Shown piece by piece: positions 1 to 6,912 of a stretch of DNA of 10,990 nucleotides. A model generated the notes under the pieces. That model was not told the DNA's origin. It saw only the letters and a program-made list of their open reading frames with translations, and searched no databases. A program made the position numbers and the translations under genes. Position 1 is the first letter of the stretch. Every line of letters begins with the position of its first letter. Origin of the DNA: Flavobacteriales bacterium (GTDB lineage Bacteria; Bacteroidota; Bacteroidia; Flavobacteriales_E; Vicingaceae); the NCBI GenBank assembly GCA_016763135.1, contig JAESUI010000229.1, forward strand, positions 1 through 10,990, written 5' to 3'.

Positions 1-126
1 CACTAAATAATACGAATTACTTAGTCATTAAGTTATTCTTTCGTTACTGATGAACTATATTAGCCTGATTTTATTGCTTTAACAGCAAATAAAAATTCGT
101 TTTATAAGCTAAAAATTTTATTTTAT

Positions 127-134
127 TAAATTTG
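127..134 (+). promoter_or_regulatory. Candidate -7 promoter element for pssA-tadA
   Basis: TAAATTTG matches the Bacteroidota -7 consensus TAnnTTTG and ends 17 bases before the pssA ATG, which would give a very short leader. No convincing TTG -33 element sits at the usual 19-20 base spacing, so the call rests on one box. The rest of bases 1-151 is AT-rich with stops in all forward frames and shows no gene. Confidence 0.4.
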
Positions 135-151
135 TTCACTTAATAATCTAT

Positions 152-901
152 ATGAAAAACCAGATTCCAAATGCAATATCTATTCTTAGTCTAATACTAA
201 GTTGTTTGGCTATTGTATTAATTTTTGAAAACAAGTTAGATATTGCAGCATATTTATTAATTGGATCTTGTGTCTGTGATTTTTTTGATGGTTTTGCAGC
301 TCGAGCTCTTAAAGTTAATAATCCTATAGGAAAAGAAATAGATTCTTTGGTTGACATGGTTGCTTTTGGAGTTGCTCCTGGTATGCTTCTGTATAAATTT
401 ACTGTATTACTTCAAGAAGAACACCCCGTACAAATCATAACAGATTATCCTTGGTTACTTTATTTAGCAGTTTTAATTCCTATTTTATCTTCAATTAGGT
501 TAGCAAAATTTAATATTGATACACGTCAAACAACTTCATTTATAGGACTGGCAGTTCCTGCTCATGCTGCATTTTACATTTTTGTAGTTATCATTTATTT
601 TCACCCAGACCTACCAAAAATTATTGATGTAAACTCATTCATTATGCCAATTATTTCGAACCCATTAATTATGCTAACTTCTGGCATCTTACTATCATTC
701 ATGCTAATTGCCGAAGTTCCTATGTTTTCTTTAAAGGTTAAGAATTTAAAATGGTCTGAAAACAAACTCCCTCTTACTTTTCTTTTTATATGGCTAGCAC
801 TATTGTCATTAACGAATATTGTTGCCATGCCTACAATTATTCTCATTTATATTGGCTGGTCTATTATCGCCAATTTTAAAAATAAATCTTTAACAACTTA
901 A
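152..901 (+). CDS. pssA: CDP-diacylglycerol--serine O-phosphatidyltransferase (phosphatidylserine synthase)
   Basis: This integral membrane enzyme transfers a phosphatidyl group from CDP-diacylglycerol to L-serine, the first committed step to phosphatidylethanolamine. The CDP-alcohol phosphatidyltransferase signature is complete: D43, D46-G47, A50-R51, then G60, D64 and D68 in the expected D-x2-DG-x2-AR-x8-G-x3-D-x3-D spacing. These Asp residues bind the metal and the CDP group. The 249-residue protein has about seven or eight hydrophobic segments and ends in a short basic tail, as usual for the type II (membrane) PssA family of Bacteroidota. Serine as the alcohol is inferred from overall resemblance, since the motif alone is shared with PgsA and related enzymes. 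The ATG at 152 places the first helix just before the motif. tadA starts one base after the stop, so the two are surely co-transcribed. Confidence 0.88.
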   Translation: MKNQIPNAISILSLILSCLAIVLIFENKLDIAAYLLIGSCVCDFFDGFAARALKVNNPIGKEIDSLVDMVAFGVAPGMLLYKFTVLLQEEHPVQIITDYPWLLYLAVLIPILSSIRLAKFNIDTRQTTSFIGLAVPAHAAFYIFVVIIYFHPDLPKIIDVNSFIMPIISNPLIMLTSGILLSFMLIAEVPMFSLKVKNLKWSENKLPLTFLFIWLALLSLTNIVAMPTIILIYIGWSIIANFKNKSLTT

Positions 902-902
902 A

Positions 903-1349
903 ATGCTATCTATTTTTTCTGATGAGCATTTTATGAAAGAAGCTTTTAAAGAAGCCCAAAGGGCTTTTGATGAGGATGAAGTTCCTGTGGGTGCAATTAT
1001 TGTTTGTGACAATAAAATTATTGCTCGTGCTCATAATATGACTGAACGGCTAAACGATGTTACAGCTCATGCAGAAATGATTGCGTTTACCTCAGCTACT
1101 GATTTTTTGGGTGGAAAATATTTAAATGAATGTACGCTTTATGTCACGCTTGAACCATGCGTAATGTGTGCTGGGGCTAGTTATTGGACCCAGTTAAAAA
1201 AAGTAGTTTATGGTGCAAGTGATAAGAAAAGAGGTTTTGCTAAACACCAAGAAAAATTGTTACACCCTAAAACAGAAATAGAAACGGGTGTTCTGAAAGC
1301 TGTTTGTAGTGAAATCCTTCTTCAATTTTTTGAGAAAAAAAGAAAATAA
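903..1349 (+). CDS. tadA: tRNA-specific adenosine deaminase (A34 to inosine)
   Basis: This is a zinc-dependent deaminase of the cytidine/deoxycytidylate deaminase fold that converts adenosine 34 of tRNA-Arg(ACG) to inosine. The catalytic H56-A57-E58 is present (His binds zinc, Glu is the proton shuttle), as is P85-C86-x2-C89, which supplies the two zinc-binding cysteines. VPVGA at 27-31 and the Asn45 region match TadA proteins. The length of 148 residues is normal. The first ATG (903) is preferred over Met11 because TadA proteins carry about ten residues before the first helix, here ending in HFM. It follows pssA by one base with no room for a promoter, so translation is probably coupled. Substrate is inferred from similarity; a guanine deaminase or other small deaminase is less likely. 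Confidence 0.9.
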   Translation: MLSIFSDEHFMKEAFKEAQRAFDEDEVPVGAIIVCDNKIIARAHNMTERLNDVTAHAEMIAFTSATDFLGGKYLNECTLYVTLEPCVMCAGASYWTQLKKVVYGASDKKRGFAKHQEKLLHPKTEIETGVLKAVCSEILLQFFEKKRK

Positions 1350-1356
1350 AACGCTT

Positions 1357-1364
1357 TACTTTTG
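1357..1364 (+). promoter_or_regulatory. Candidate -7 promoter element upstream of the SGNH gene
   Basis: TACTTTTG fits TAnnTTTG and lies 11 bases before the ATG at 1376. The nearest upstream TTG (1330-1332) is 24 bases away, longer than the usual spacing, and the leader would be only a few bases. It may be an internal promoter or a chance match. Confidence 0.3.
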
Positions 1365-1375
1365 TAAACACAGTT

Positions 1376-2491
1376 ATGATTAGAGTTCTTGTATACGATT
1401 TTGGAATTCCATTATTTTGTTTCATATTTTTTAGTGTACTGATATATTTTGGGTTAAAAACGAAAAAAGTAAAGTGGAAGTATTTTTTATATAATAGTGC
1501 TGCCATTTTTATAGCAGTTTTTATTTTCGAACTGTACTCCCATATTAGTAATGCAGATAATATAAACAAAAATGTTTCTTATTCAGGTTCATTTTTTGAC
1601 AATGAATTTGTAGCTGGAAAGAAATTACATGTTGGATATGGCCCAAAAGAAGACACTAGTTTTCAAGTTTCTGCAATTAGAAAGAATAATGACACTATTG
1701 TTTATGAAGCTAATTATAGTTTTTTAAATGGCAAACGATTAGTGCCAAATAATAATGACACATCAACAATTCATTTATCTTTTTTAGGTGGTTCTCATAT
1801 TTTTGGTGATGGATTAAATGATAATCAAACACTTCCATACTTTGTAAATAAGTTTTCTAATAAAAAATACAACATCTCTAATTACGGATTTAGCGGTTAT
1901 GGAACTCACCAAGCCCTAAAAATTATTGAAAACAATATTCTCAATCAAAAGAACCTTTCTCAATCCTGTGTTATTTACTCTTTTATTCCTACCCACTTTA
2001 GAAGAGCTGCAGGGCATACAATATGGGATTCTAATGGTCCTTTGTATGAGTTCGAAAACAATCAATTACTTTTTAAAGGAAGCTTTAATGAAAATAGACT
2101 AATAAAAGAAAACTACCTCACATTAAGACTCAAAACAATTTGGGAAAACTCCTATTTATTTAAATCTGTTTTTTATCCAAGAGTTAAAGATAAAGATGTA
2201 ATTAGGGTTTCTGAAATAATAAACACCATGAATAATCTTTTAAAAGAGAAAGAGATTAAGTTTATCATTATTCTTGGAAGAACGGATTTTAACAACAAAA
2301 ATGAACAAAAGCTTCATGCTGAATTATAGAAAAATAATATTGAACATTACTTTATATCTTCTATTATTCCTGATTTTAATAATGAGCAATATACCATTAT
2401 TGGTGATGGTCATCCAAATGAAAAATACAACTACACACTAGCAAAGTATATTGTCAATAAAATATTCAAGCATGAAAAAGAGTTGGAGTAA
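1376..2491 (+). pseudogene. Membrane-anchored SGNH/GDSL-like hydrolase gene interrupted by an in-frame TAG
   Basis: The frame opens at the ATG at 1376 and meets TAG at 2327-2329 after 317 codons, then continues in the same frame for 53 more sense codons to TAA at 2489-2491. Two N-terminal membrane segments (about 8-28 and 37-55) precede a region resembling an SGNH hydrolase. GGSHIFGDG (138-146, candidate nucleophile Ser140) is block I-like, NYGFSGYG (169-176) is block II-like, and after the stop GDGHPN (343-348) gives the expected Asp344-x-His346 of the catalytic triad. The protein made up to the TAG would lack that Asp/His pair, so it should be inactive as an esterase. One base change (for example CAG, GAG or AAG to TAG) would explain the interruption. 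Alternatives are a base-calling error or genuine readthrough. The substrate is unknown; related proteins act on acyl or acetyl groups of envelope glycans or lipids. Confidence 0.75.
2327..2329 (+). other. In-frame amber codon inside the SGNH gene
   Basis: TAG, followed by A, occupies codon 318 of a 371-position frame. Four other genes here end in TAG (3687-3689, 3675-3673 minus, 8979-8981, 9381-9379 minus), so general recoding of amber in this genome is unlikely. Confidence 0.9.
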
Positions 2492-3689
2492 AGTAAGTTT
2501 AACTTTCTTTTTTGTCATTGCATTATTTGGTTCAATTATGCGAATGGCTCCTTTTTCTAGCATTTTTATTGATTATAACCACATTTTACATGCACATTCT
2601 CATATTGCATTTCAAGGATGGGTTTATACCGCATTATTTTTATTGATTACTAAGTCTTATTTAACGGATAAGCTTATTGATAAGGGGATGTATAGACTAC
2701 AATTTATACTCACCATAATTACTCTTTTAGGGATAATGATTGCTTTTATTTTTCAAGGATATGCTTTGCTTTCTATTCTATTTTCTTCTTTATTTCAGCT
2801 CTTAAATTATTGGTTTACTTATCGTTTTCTTAAGGATTTCAAAAAAAGTGAAAAAGCTGAAAAACACTCCTTTTCGATTAAATTTATTAAGGTTGGTTTT
2901 TGGATGATGATATTATCTACTTTGGGACCTTGGGCTATTGGAATATTATCTGCAAAAGGATTAGCGGGATCCGAATACTTTAATGCTGCCCTATATTTCT
3001 TCTTGCATTTTCAATACAACGGATGGTTTACTTTTGCTATTCTAGGTCTTTTCTTTTGGTTATTGGAACATTATAAAATTTCTTTTAAGCAGAAAGAAGC
3101 TAACTTATTTTATGTCTTTTTTACGATATCAATAGTGCCGACATATGTACTTTCCTTGTTGGGCATGAGCTTTAGAAACTATATTATTGCTTTTGGTTAC
3201 ATTGCTGCTATACTACAGCTTATTGCCTTATTTTATTTAATAAAATCACTTGCTAATAGTTTTCAAAAAATCAAACAAAAATTTAATCGGTGGACATTTC
3301 TATTATTACAGATTGTCTTTTTTGCATTTATTTTTAAAATAATACTGCAGTTTACTTCTGTTTTACCTCTCTTAGAAAAACTAGCTTTTGGAAATCGTTT
3401 TTTAATAATGGATTATATCCATCTTGTAATGATAGGTTTTATTAGCTTCTTTATTCTTGCCATTTTCTTTCAACTATCATTTCTAAAAACCAATTCAATC
3501 TTAACTAAATTTGGTATATCGTTACTAATTATAAGCTTTATTGCAAGTGAATTGATTTTATTTGGGCTTGGGCTTTCAATTCCGTTTCTAGGAAATTTTA
3601 TCTTACTTTTTATTTCTAGTGCGTTTATGGCTACTGGAATATTGTTTATTATTATTGGACAGGGTATCAATTCTAAAAACCTAACATAG
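2472..3689 (+). CDS. Polytopic membrane protein with three His motifs, distantly like heme-copper oxidase subunit I/NnrS
   Basis: From the ATG at 2472 this is a 405-residue, almost entirely hydrophobic protein with about twelve membrane segments and short basic loops. Three similar motifs recur: HIAFQGW (44-50, preceded by H37, H40 and H42), HFQYNGW (179-185) and HLVMIGF (317-323). They are spaced 135 and 138 residues apart. Histidines followed by Gly-Trp in helices resemble heme/copper ligand helices of heme-copper oxidase subunit I and the NnrS family, which also have twelve helices in a pseudo-threefold arrangement. Heme or metal binding is therefore plausible but not shown, and I assign no reaction. 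A TTG at 2451 would add seven residues; the ATG is preferred. The start lies inside the end of the restored SGNH frame (20-base overlap), suggesting co-transcription. The 3' end overlaps the convergent response-regulator gene by 17 bases. Confidence 0.65.
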   Translation: MKKSWSKVSLTFFFVIALFGSIMRMAPFSSIFIDYNHILHAHSHIAFQGWVYTALFLLITKSYLTDKLIDKGMYRLQFILTIITLLGIMIAFIFQGYALLSILFSSLFQLLNYWFTYRFLKDFKKSEKAEKHSFSIKFIKVGFWMMILSTLGPWAIGILSAKGLAGSEYFNAALYFFLHFQYNGWFTFAILGLFFWLLEHYKISFKQKEANLFYVFFTISIVPTYVLSLLGMSFRNYIIAFGYIAAILQLIALFYLIKSLANSFQKIKQKFNRWTFLLLQIVFFAFIFKIILQFTSVLPLLEKLAFGNRFLIMDYIHLVMIGFISFFILAIFFQLSFLKTNSILTKFGISLLIISFIASELILFGLGLSIPFLGNFILLFISSAFMATGILFIIIGQGINSKNLT

Positions 3690-4416
3690 CTCTGAGTTCT
3701 TGATATCGAGAACGACTCACTTTTAAAGTAGCTCCTGATTTTAATATCACTTGGTAAGTATCTTTTCCAAATTTTTCAATATTATTTATTTGTGAAATAT
3801 TTACAATGTATGAACGATGAATCCGAATAAACATACTATCTAAATTCTCTTCATAAAATTTCATGGTTTGATGTTTCAGATACTTCCCATTTGATGTATG
3901 TATCATTACATAATCATCTTCCGATTCAATATAATTGATTTCATTTAAAGGAATTACATGAATGTTGTTATTCGATTTTACAACAATCTTATCTAACACA
4001 GTTTTTTCAGCAACTTGAGTTTTAAGCTGATTCACACCATTTAAAGAGTTATTACTACCTATTTTTTGAAATACTTTATCTAATGCTTTATCAAACCGTT
4101 CTTTAGAAAATGGTTTTAATAAATAATCTACCGCATTTAAATCAAATGCATTAATTGCATATTCATCATAAGCTGTTGTAAAAATAATGTGAGGTATTTC
4201 GTCAAGCAATTCTAATAATTCGAGACCAGTTAGTTTTGGCATCTGTACATCCAAGAAAACAATATCTGGTTTTAACTCATTTATTGCTTTTAAGCCACTA
4301 AAACCATCTTCAAACTCACCAATTAATTCAAGAGAACTTTGAGACAATAAATAGTTTTTGACTAAGTCTCTTGCTAATTTTTCATCTTCAATAATAATTA
4401 CTTTATACGTTGTCAT
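3673..4416 (-). CDS. LytTR-family response regulator
   Basis: A cytoplasmic two-component regulator of 247 residues. The receiver domain (about 4-120) has the acidic pair E10-D11, phospho-acceptor Asp56 in FLDVQMP, Thr80/Thr81 and Lys101 in LLKPF. After a linker, a LytTR DNA-binding domain (about 142-245) shows the typical NEINYIESEDDYV, FIRIHRSYIVN and KVSRSRY elements. The ATG at 4416 is chosen because its product begins MTTYKVIIIEDE, the normal receiver start; an upstream in-frame ATG at 4464 would add 16 unrelated residues and lie deep in the kinase gene. The start overlaps the kinase end by 14 bases, so the two are translationally coupled partners. Target genes are not visible, but autoregulation of this operon is a reasonable guess. 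No terminator hairpin separates it from the convergent gene. Confidence 0.92.
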   Translation of the reverse strand: MTTYKVIIIEDEKLARDLVKNYLLSQSSLELIGEFEDGFSGLKAINELKPDIVFLDVQMPKLTGLELLELLDEIPHIIFTTAYDEYAINAFDLNAVDYLLKPFSKERFDKALDKVFQKIGSNNSLNGVNQLKTQVAEKTVLDKIVVKSNNNIHVIPLNEINYIESEDDYVMIHTSNGKYLKHQTMKFYEENLDSMFIRIHRSYIVNISQINNIEKFGKDTYQVILKSGATLKVSRSRYQELRAMLGF

Positions 4417-5455
4417 TTTGTGGAATTTTAATGGAAACACAATATGTATTTTCTGATTTATCAATAGCTAATAAATTATTATTTTTATAAATTAAAAATA
4501 ATCGCTCTCTTGTATTTTTTAATCCAATCCCCTCTCCTTTTGTTTGTTTTGCTTCTTTATCAAAATCATTTTGTAATGAAAGTTTTAAGCTATCATTATC
4601 AATCTTGCAATCTAAAATAATGTTAATTGTTTCCGTACTTTCATAAACCCCATGCTTTATAGCGTTCTCAAATAATGGTTGTAATATCATTGCTGGGATT
4701 TTTGCTTGTAGGCTTTTTTCATCACAATTAAATTGAAAATCAAGTCTATCCCCAAAACGAATTTTCTCTATCTCTAAATAGAGTTTGATATTGTCTAATT
4801 CAGTTTTTAAGGTTGTAATTTGTTGTTGTTCATTACTTAAAGAATACCTTAAGTATTCTGCAAGTTTTATAATCATTTCTTGTGCTTTTTCAGGGCTAGT
4901 AATTGTTAATGAACTCACTGAATTTAAACTATTAAATAAAAAATGAGGATTGATTTGATTTTTCAGGGCATTTAATTCCACCTCTTTAATCAATGTCTTC
5001 AATTTTTCCTCTTGCTTTACTTTATTTTGTATATCCTGATAATACACCACTACATAGTATACCAAGATGAAAACTGAATAATAAAATATCCCACTAATAA
5101 TTCTCCAAGGAAAAGAACTATCCAAAAACGACAAATAATGAACATCATCTATTGCATATTTTAGAATTAAGTATCCACTAATTAACCAAAATCCAATCAC
5201 CAATAATGAGGATACTACATGACTCGAAAATATAATGATGAAATTTTGATCTGGTTTATTATACCTTACCAAATACCATAAGCTAATTCCAAGAAAAGCG
5301 AAAAACACATTAAAAAGCAAACTGTCTGCAACAGAAATTCCAATTGGTAATTGGTAATAAAAATGCATAACAGCAAAGTGTGCTCCAATAATTATGGACC
5401 ACACCATTGCGTAATTAATTAAGTACTTATTATTACTTGTAATCGGGTTTAGCAT
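4403..5455 (-). CDS. LytS/YehU-type sensor histidine kinase
   Basis: A membrane histidine kinase of the His_kinase (PF06580) plus HATPase_c type, 350 residues. Four membrane segments (about 13-32, 44-63, 72-99 and 118-139) with very short external loops form the sensor, so it has no sizeable periplasmic domain and probably senses within the membrane or through a partner. A short coiled coil (about 141-165) leads to the phospho-acceptor His171 in NQINPHFLFNSLNS. The ATP-binding N box is LQPLFENAIKHG (258-269, Asn264) and the G box is GEGIGLKNTRERL (307-319). The cognate regulator is the overlapping LytTR gene. The start at 5455 is 27 bases after the stop of the LiaF-like gene, and together they make one transcription unit. 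The signal sensed is unknown. Confidence 0.93.
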   Translation of the reverse strand: MLNPITSNNKYLINYAMVWSIIIGAHFAVMHFYYQLPIGISVADSLLFNVFFAFLGISLWYLVRYNKPDQNFIIIFSSHVVSSLLVIGFWLISGYLILKYAIDDVHYLSFLDSSFPWRIISGIFYYSVFILVYYVVVYYQDIQNKVKQEEKLKTLIKEVELNALKNQINPHFLFNSLNSVSSLTITSPEKAQEMIIKLAEYLRYSLSNEQQQITTLKTELDNIKLYLEIEKIRFGDRLDFQFNCDEKSLQAKIPAMILQPLFENAIKHGVYESTETINIILDCKIDNDSLKLSLQNDFDKEAKQTKGEGIGLKNTRERLFLIYKNNNLLAIDKSENTYCVSIKIPQNDNV

Positions 5456-5482
5456 AGAAACTAAAAGTAATGATTTTTCGGA

Positions 5483-6196
5483 TTAATAACTTTTAACCTC
5501 TCCTCCTCCAAAAATGGTAAAGCCTTTAATTATTAAAACTTTCTTAGGTTCTTCTCCAGTATTTTCAACTGGACCTCTTTTATCATCAAATCCACCAAAA
5601 ATAGAAGTGACATCCACTTGTACTTCCCATCCTCTTGGAACGGCTATTTCTGCACCTCCAAACATAGTGAATACATCAATCATACATTCTTCATCTTTGA
5701 GGGTTGCTCCTGTTAAATCAATTTCACTACCTCCAAAAATACTAGTGACTTTACCTCCTACAAATTGATCTGAAGTAACTTTTCTATTCCCACCTCCCAT
5801 TATCGTAAGCATATCTATAGTATGTTCTGATGATTCTCCTTTAGCAAAACCTTTATGTCTATTTCTAACAGTAATCATTAATATTCCTATAACAACAAAA
5901 ATTGCTGGCCAAAACATTTCTTTAACTTCAAATGGTATATCAAACATTTTAGGTAGAATGAAAAATGTACCGATAGCAATTAAAATTAATCCAGAACGAT
6001 AATTTGCTTTGGTTAAAATATTAAATGTTCCTATTCCTATTAATAACATTTGCCAAGAAATAATAATGTGACTAATACTTGCTGGAATAATGTCCATTTT
6101 TTTAGCAATTAAAACTGCACCCACTGTAATAAATATTAATCCTAAGATTGAGCGCTTTTTACTTTTGTGTTTGTGGTATTTTTCTGTTGAATTCAT
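5483..6196 (-). CDS. LiaF-like membrane protein (cell-wall-active antibiotic response type)
   Basis: A 237-residue protein with a basic N-terminus (residues 5-15), four membrane segments (about 17-31, 40-60, 67-82 and 93-110) and a soluble C-terminal half. The C-terminal part is a repeated beta structure in which the motif [IM][MF]GG recurs at 132-135, 153-156, 178-181, 199-202 and 228-231, each followed by a short polar strand. This organisation matches LiaF/VraT-type proteins of Bacillota, where LiaF restrains the LiaS kinase until the envelope is disturbed. Here it is the first gene of an operon with a LytS kinase and LytTR regulator rather than a LiaS/LiaR pair, so an analogous kinase-modulating role is inferred from context. 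An alternative is a general membrane-stress or phage-shock-like (PspC-neighbour) protein. ATG at 6196 is the only sensible start. Confidence 0.8.
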   Translation of the reverse strand: MNSTEKYHKHKSKKRSILGLIFITVGAVLIAKKMDIIPASISHIIISWQMLLIGIGTFNILTKANYRSGLILIAIGTFFILPKMFDIPFEVKEMFWPAIFVVIGILMITVRNRHKGFAKGESSEHTIDMLTIMGGGNRKVTSDQFVGGKVTSIFGGSEIDLTGATLKDEECMIDVFTMFGGAEIAVPRGWEVQVDVTSIFGGFDDKRGPVENTGEEPKKVLIIKGFTIFGGGEVKSY

Positions 6197-6219
6197 ATCG
6201 TTGTTTTTAAATTATAAAT

Positions 6220-6227
6220 CAAATGTA
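6220..6227 (-). promoter_or_regulatory. Candidate promoter of the LiaF-like/kinase/regulator operon
   Basis: Read on the minus strand, TACATTTG matches the Bacteroidota -7 box and lies 23 bases upstream of the ATG at 6196. A TGTTTC-like stretch about 20 bases further upstream could serve as a degenerate -33 element; it falls inside the inverted repeat at 6239-6259. Confidence 0.5.
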
Positions 6228-6238
6228 GGATGGCTTAT

Positions 6239-6259
6239 TATTTCCTGAAACAGGAAATA
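6239..6259. promoter_or_regulatory. Perfect 9+3+9 inverted repeat, operator candidate
   Basis: The arms TATTTCCTG and CAGGAAATA are exact reverse complements around a 3-base spacer (AAA). Its centre is about 35 bases upstream of the start site predicted from the -7 box at 6220-6227, so a bound protein would overlap the -33 region of the LiaF-like operon. No T-tract follows on either strand, which argues against a terminator. The binding protein is unknown. Confidence 0.55.
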
Positions 6260-6341
6260 GGTGAGTTGTGGTATATTTTCGGTAAACGGAGAATTTATAA
6301 ATTAATGCTATCTTGATTTAATGTAAGAATGCTTTAATGCG

Positions 6342-6349
6342 TAATTTTG
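6342..6349 (+). promoter_or_regulatory. Candidate -7 promoter element of the bacilliredoxin gene
   Basis: TAATTTTG matches TAnnTTTG 32 bases before the ATG at 6382, giving a leader of about 25 bases. A clear TTG at standard spacing is missing; the nearest (6313-6315) is 26 bases upstream. Confidence 0.4.
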
Positions 6350-6381
6350 AATCATTATTAATAACATTTAAAACTTAAAAT

Positions 6382-6792
6382 ATGTATCCACCAGAATTAG
6401 TTGCCCCAATGAAGGAAGAATTGACTTCTGCGGGCTTTGAAGATTTAACAACACCTGAACAAGTTGATGCTGCCATTACTGGCGAAGGAACTACATTAGT
6501 AGTAATTAACTCTGTTTGTGGTTGTGCTGCTGCCAATGCAAGACCAGCTGCTAGAATTGCTGTTACGAACGACAAAAAACCTAATAAAATAACTACAGTT
6601 TTTGCAGGAGTAGATAGTGCTGCTGTTGCTCAAGCAAGACAATATATGTTACCTTACCCTCCATCTTCACCAAGTATGGGGTTATTTAAAGATGGTAAAT
6701 TGGTACACTTTATTGAAAGACATCACATTGAAGGAAGACCAGCAGAAATGATTGCTGAAAATTTAGCAGAAGCTTTTAACGAGTATTGCTAA
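6382..6792 (+). CDS. BrxA/BrxB-family bacilliredoxin (YphP/YqiW, DUF1094)
   Basis: A cytoplasmic thioredoxin-fold protein of 136 residues. The hallmark is the CGC active site, C46-G47-C48 in NSVCGCAAANARP (43-55), followed by the family block SSPSMGLFKDGKLVHFIERHHIEG (about 91-114) and a C-terminal Cys136, which is also usual in the family. In Bacillus, BrxA and BrxB remove bacillithiol from S-bacillithiolated proteins; bacillithiol synthesis genes also occur in many Bacteroidota, so the same job is likely here but no bsh gene is in the window. It is transcribed alone, divergently from the LiaF-like operon across a 185-base intergenic region, and is closed by the hairpin at 6806-6852. An oxidative-stress link with the neighbouring envelope-stress operon cannot be read from the sequence. 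Confidence 0.9.
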   Translation: MYPPELVAPMKEELTSAGFEDLTTPEQVDAAITGEGTTLVVINSVCGCAAANARPAARIAVTNDKKPNKITTVFAGVDSAAVAQARQYMLPYPPSSPSMGLFKDGKLVHFIERHHIEGRPAEMIAENLAEAFNEYC

Positions 6793-6805
6793 ATCCAATT
6801 ATTGA

Positions 6806-6852
6806 ATATAATAAAAAGAGCCTTGAAAAATTCAAGGCTCTTTTTATTATAT
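6806..6852. terminator. Strong hairpin terminator after the bacilliredoxin gene
   Basis: Two 22-base arms (6806-6827 and 6831-6852) are perfectly complementary around an AAA loop. The GC core is GAGCCTTGAA / TTCAAGGCTC, flanked by A5 on the left and T5 on the right, so it has U-tract geometry in both directions. It separates the bacilliredoxin gene from rpoN. Confidence 0.92.
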
Positions 6853-6867
6853 GACTCTTACCTTTCT

Positions 6868-6875
6868 TATATTTG
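6868..6875 (+). promoter_or_regulatory. Candidate -7 promoter element of rpoN
   Basis: TATATTTG matches TAnnTTTG, 37 bases before the rpoN ATG and 15 bases after the end of the terminator stem. No good TTG is found at the standard -33 spacing, so the upstream contact would fall in the right arm of the hairpin. Confidence 0.4.
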
Positions 6876-6912
6876 GATAGGAAATCATGTTAAATGATTT
6901 AAACTTTTTATT

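Noticed and set aside
74..88. Small hairpin TTGCT / AGCAA near the left edge
   Set aside because: Only five base pairs and no clear T-tract; too weak to call a terminator for an unseen upstream gene.
2451..2471. TTG start for the His-motif membrane protein
   Set aside because: It adds seven residues with no feature, and an ATG follows at 2472 directly before the first membrane helix.
3696..3713. Near-perfect palindrome GTTCTTGATATCGAGAAC close to the convergent gene ends
   Set aside because: It lies wholly within the response-regulator coding end (the conserved SRSRYQEL segment), has no loop and no T-tract, so it is not a terminator; the codons explain it.
4417..4464. Upstream ATG at 4464 for the response regulator
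   Set aside because: The extra 16 residues precede the normal receiver start MTTYKVIIIEDE and would lie within the kinase coding end; the ATG at 4416 fits the family.
5514..5768. Plus-strand open frame opposite the LiaF-like gene
   Set aside because: It is the antisense of the FGG repeats, low in complexity and without protein-family character; the minus-strand gene explains the region.
6282..6290. LytTR-like half-site (minus strand TCCGTTTAC) upstream of the LiaF-like operon
   Set aside because: It misses the last consensus base, and the expected second copy 21 bases on (ACAACTCAC) lacks the GTT core, so a LytTR direct-repeat site is not supported.
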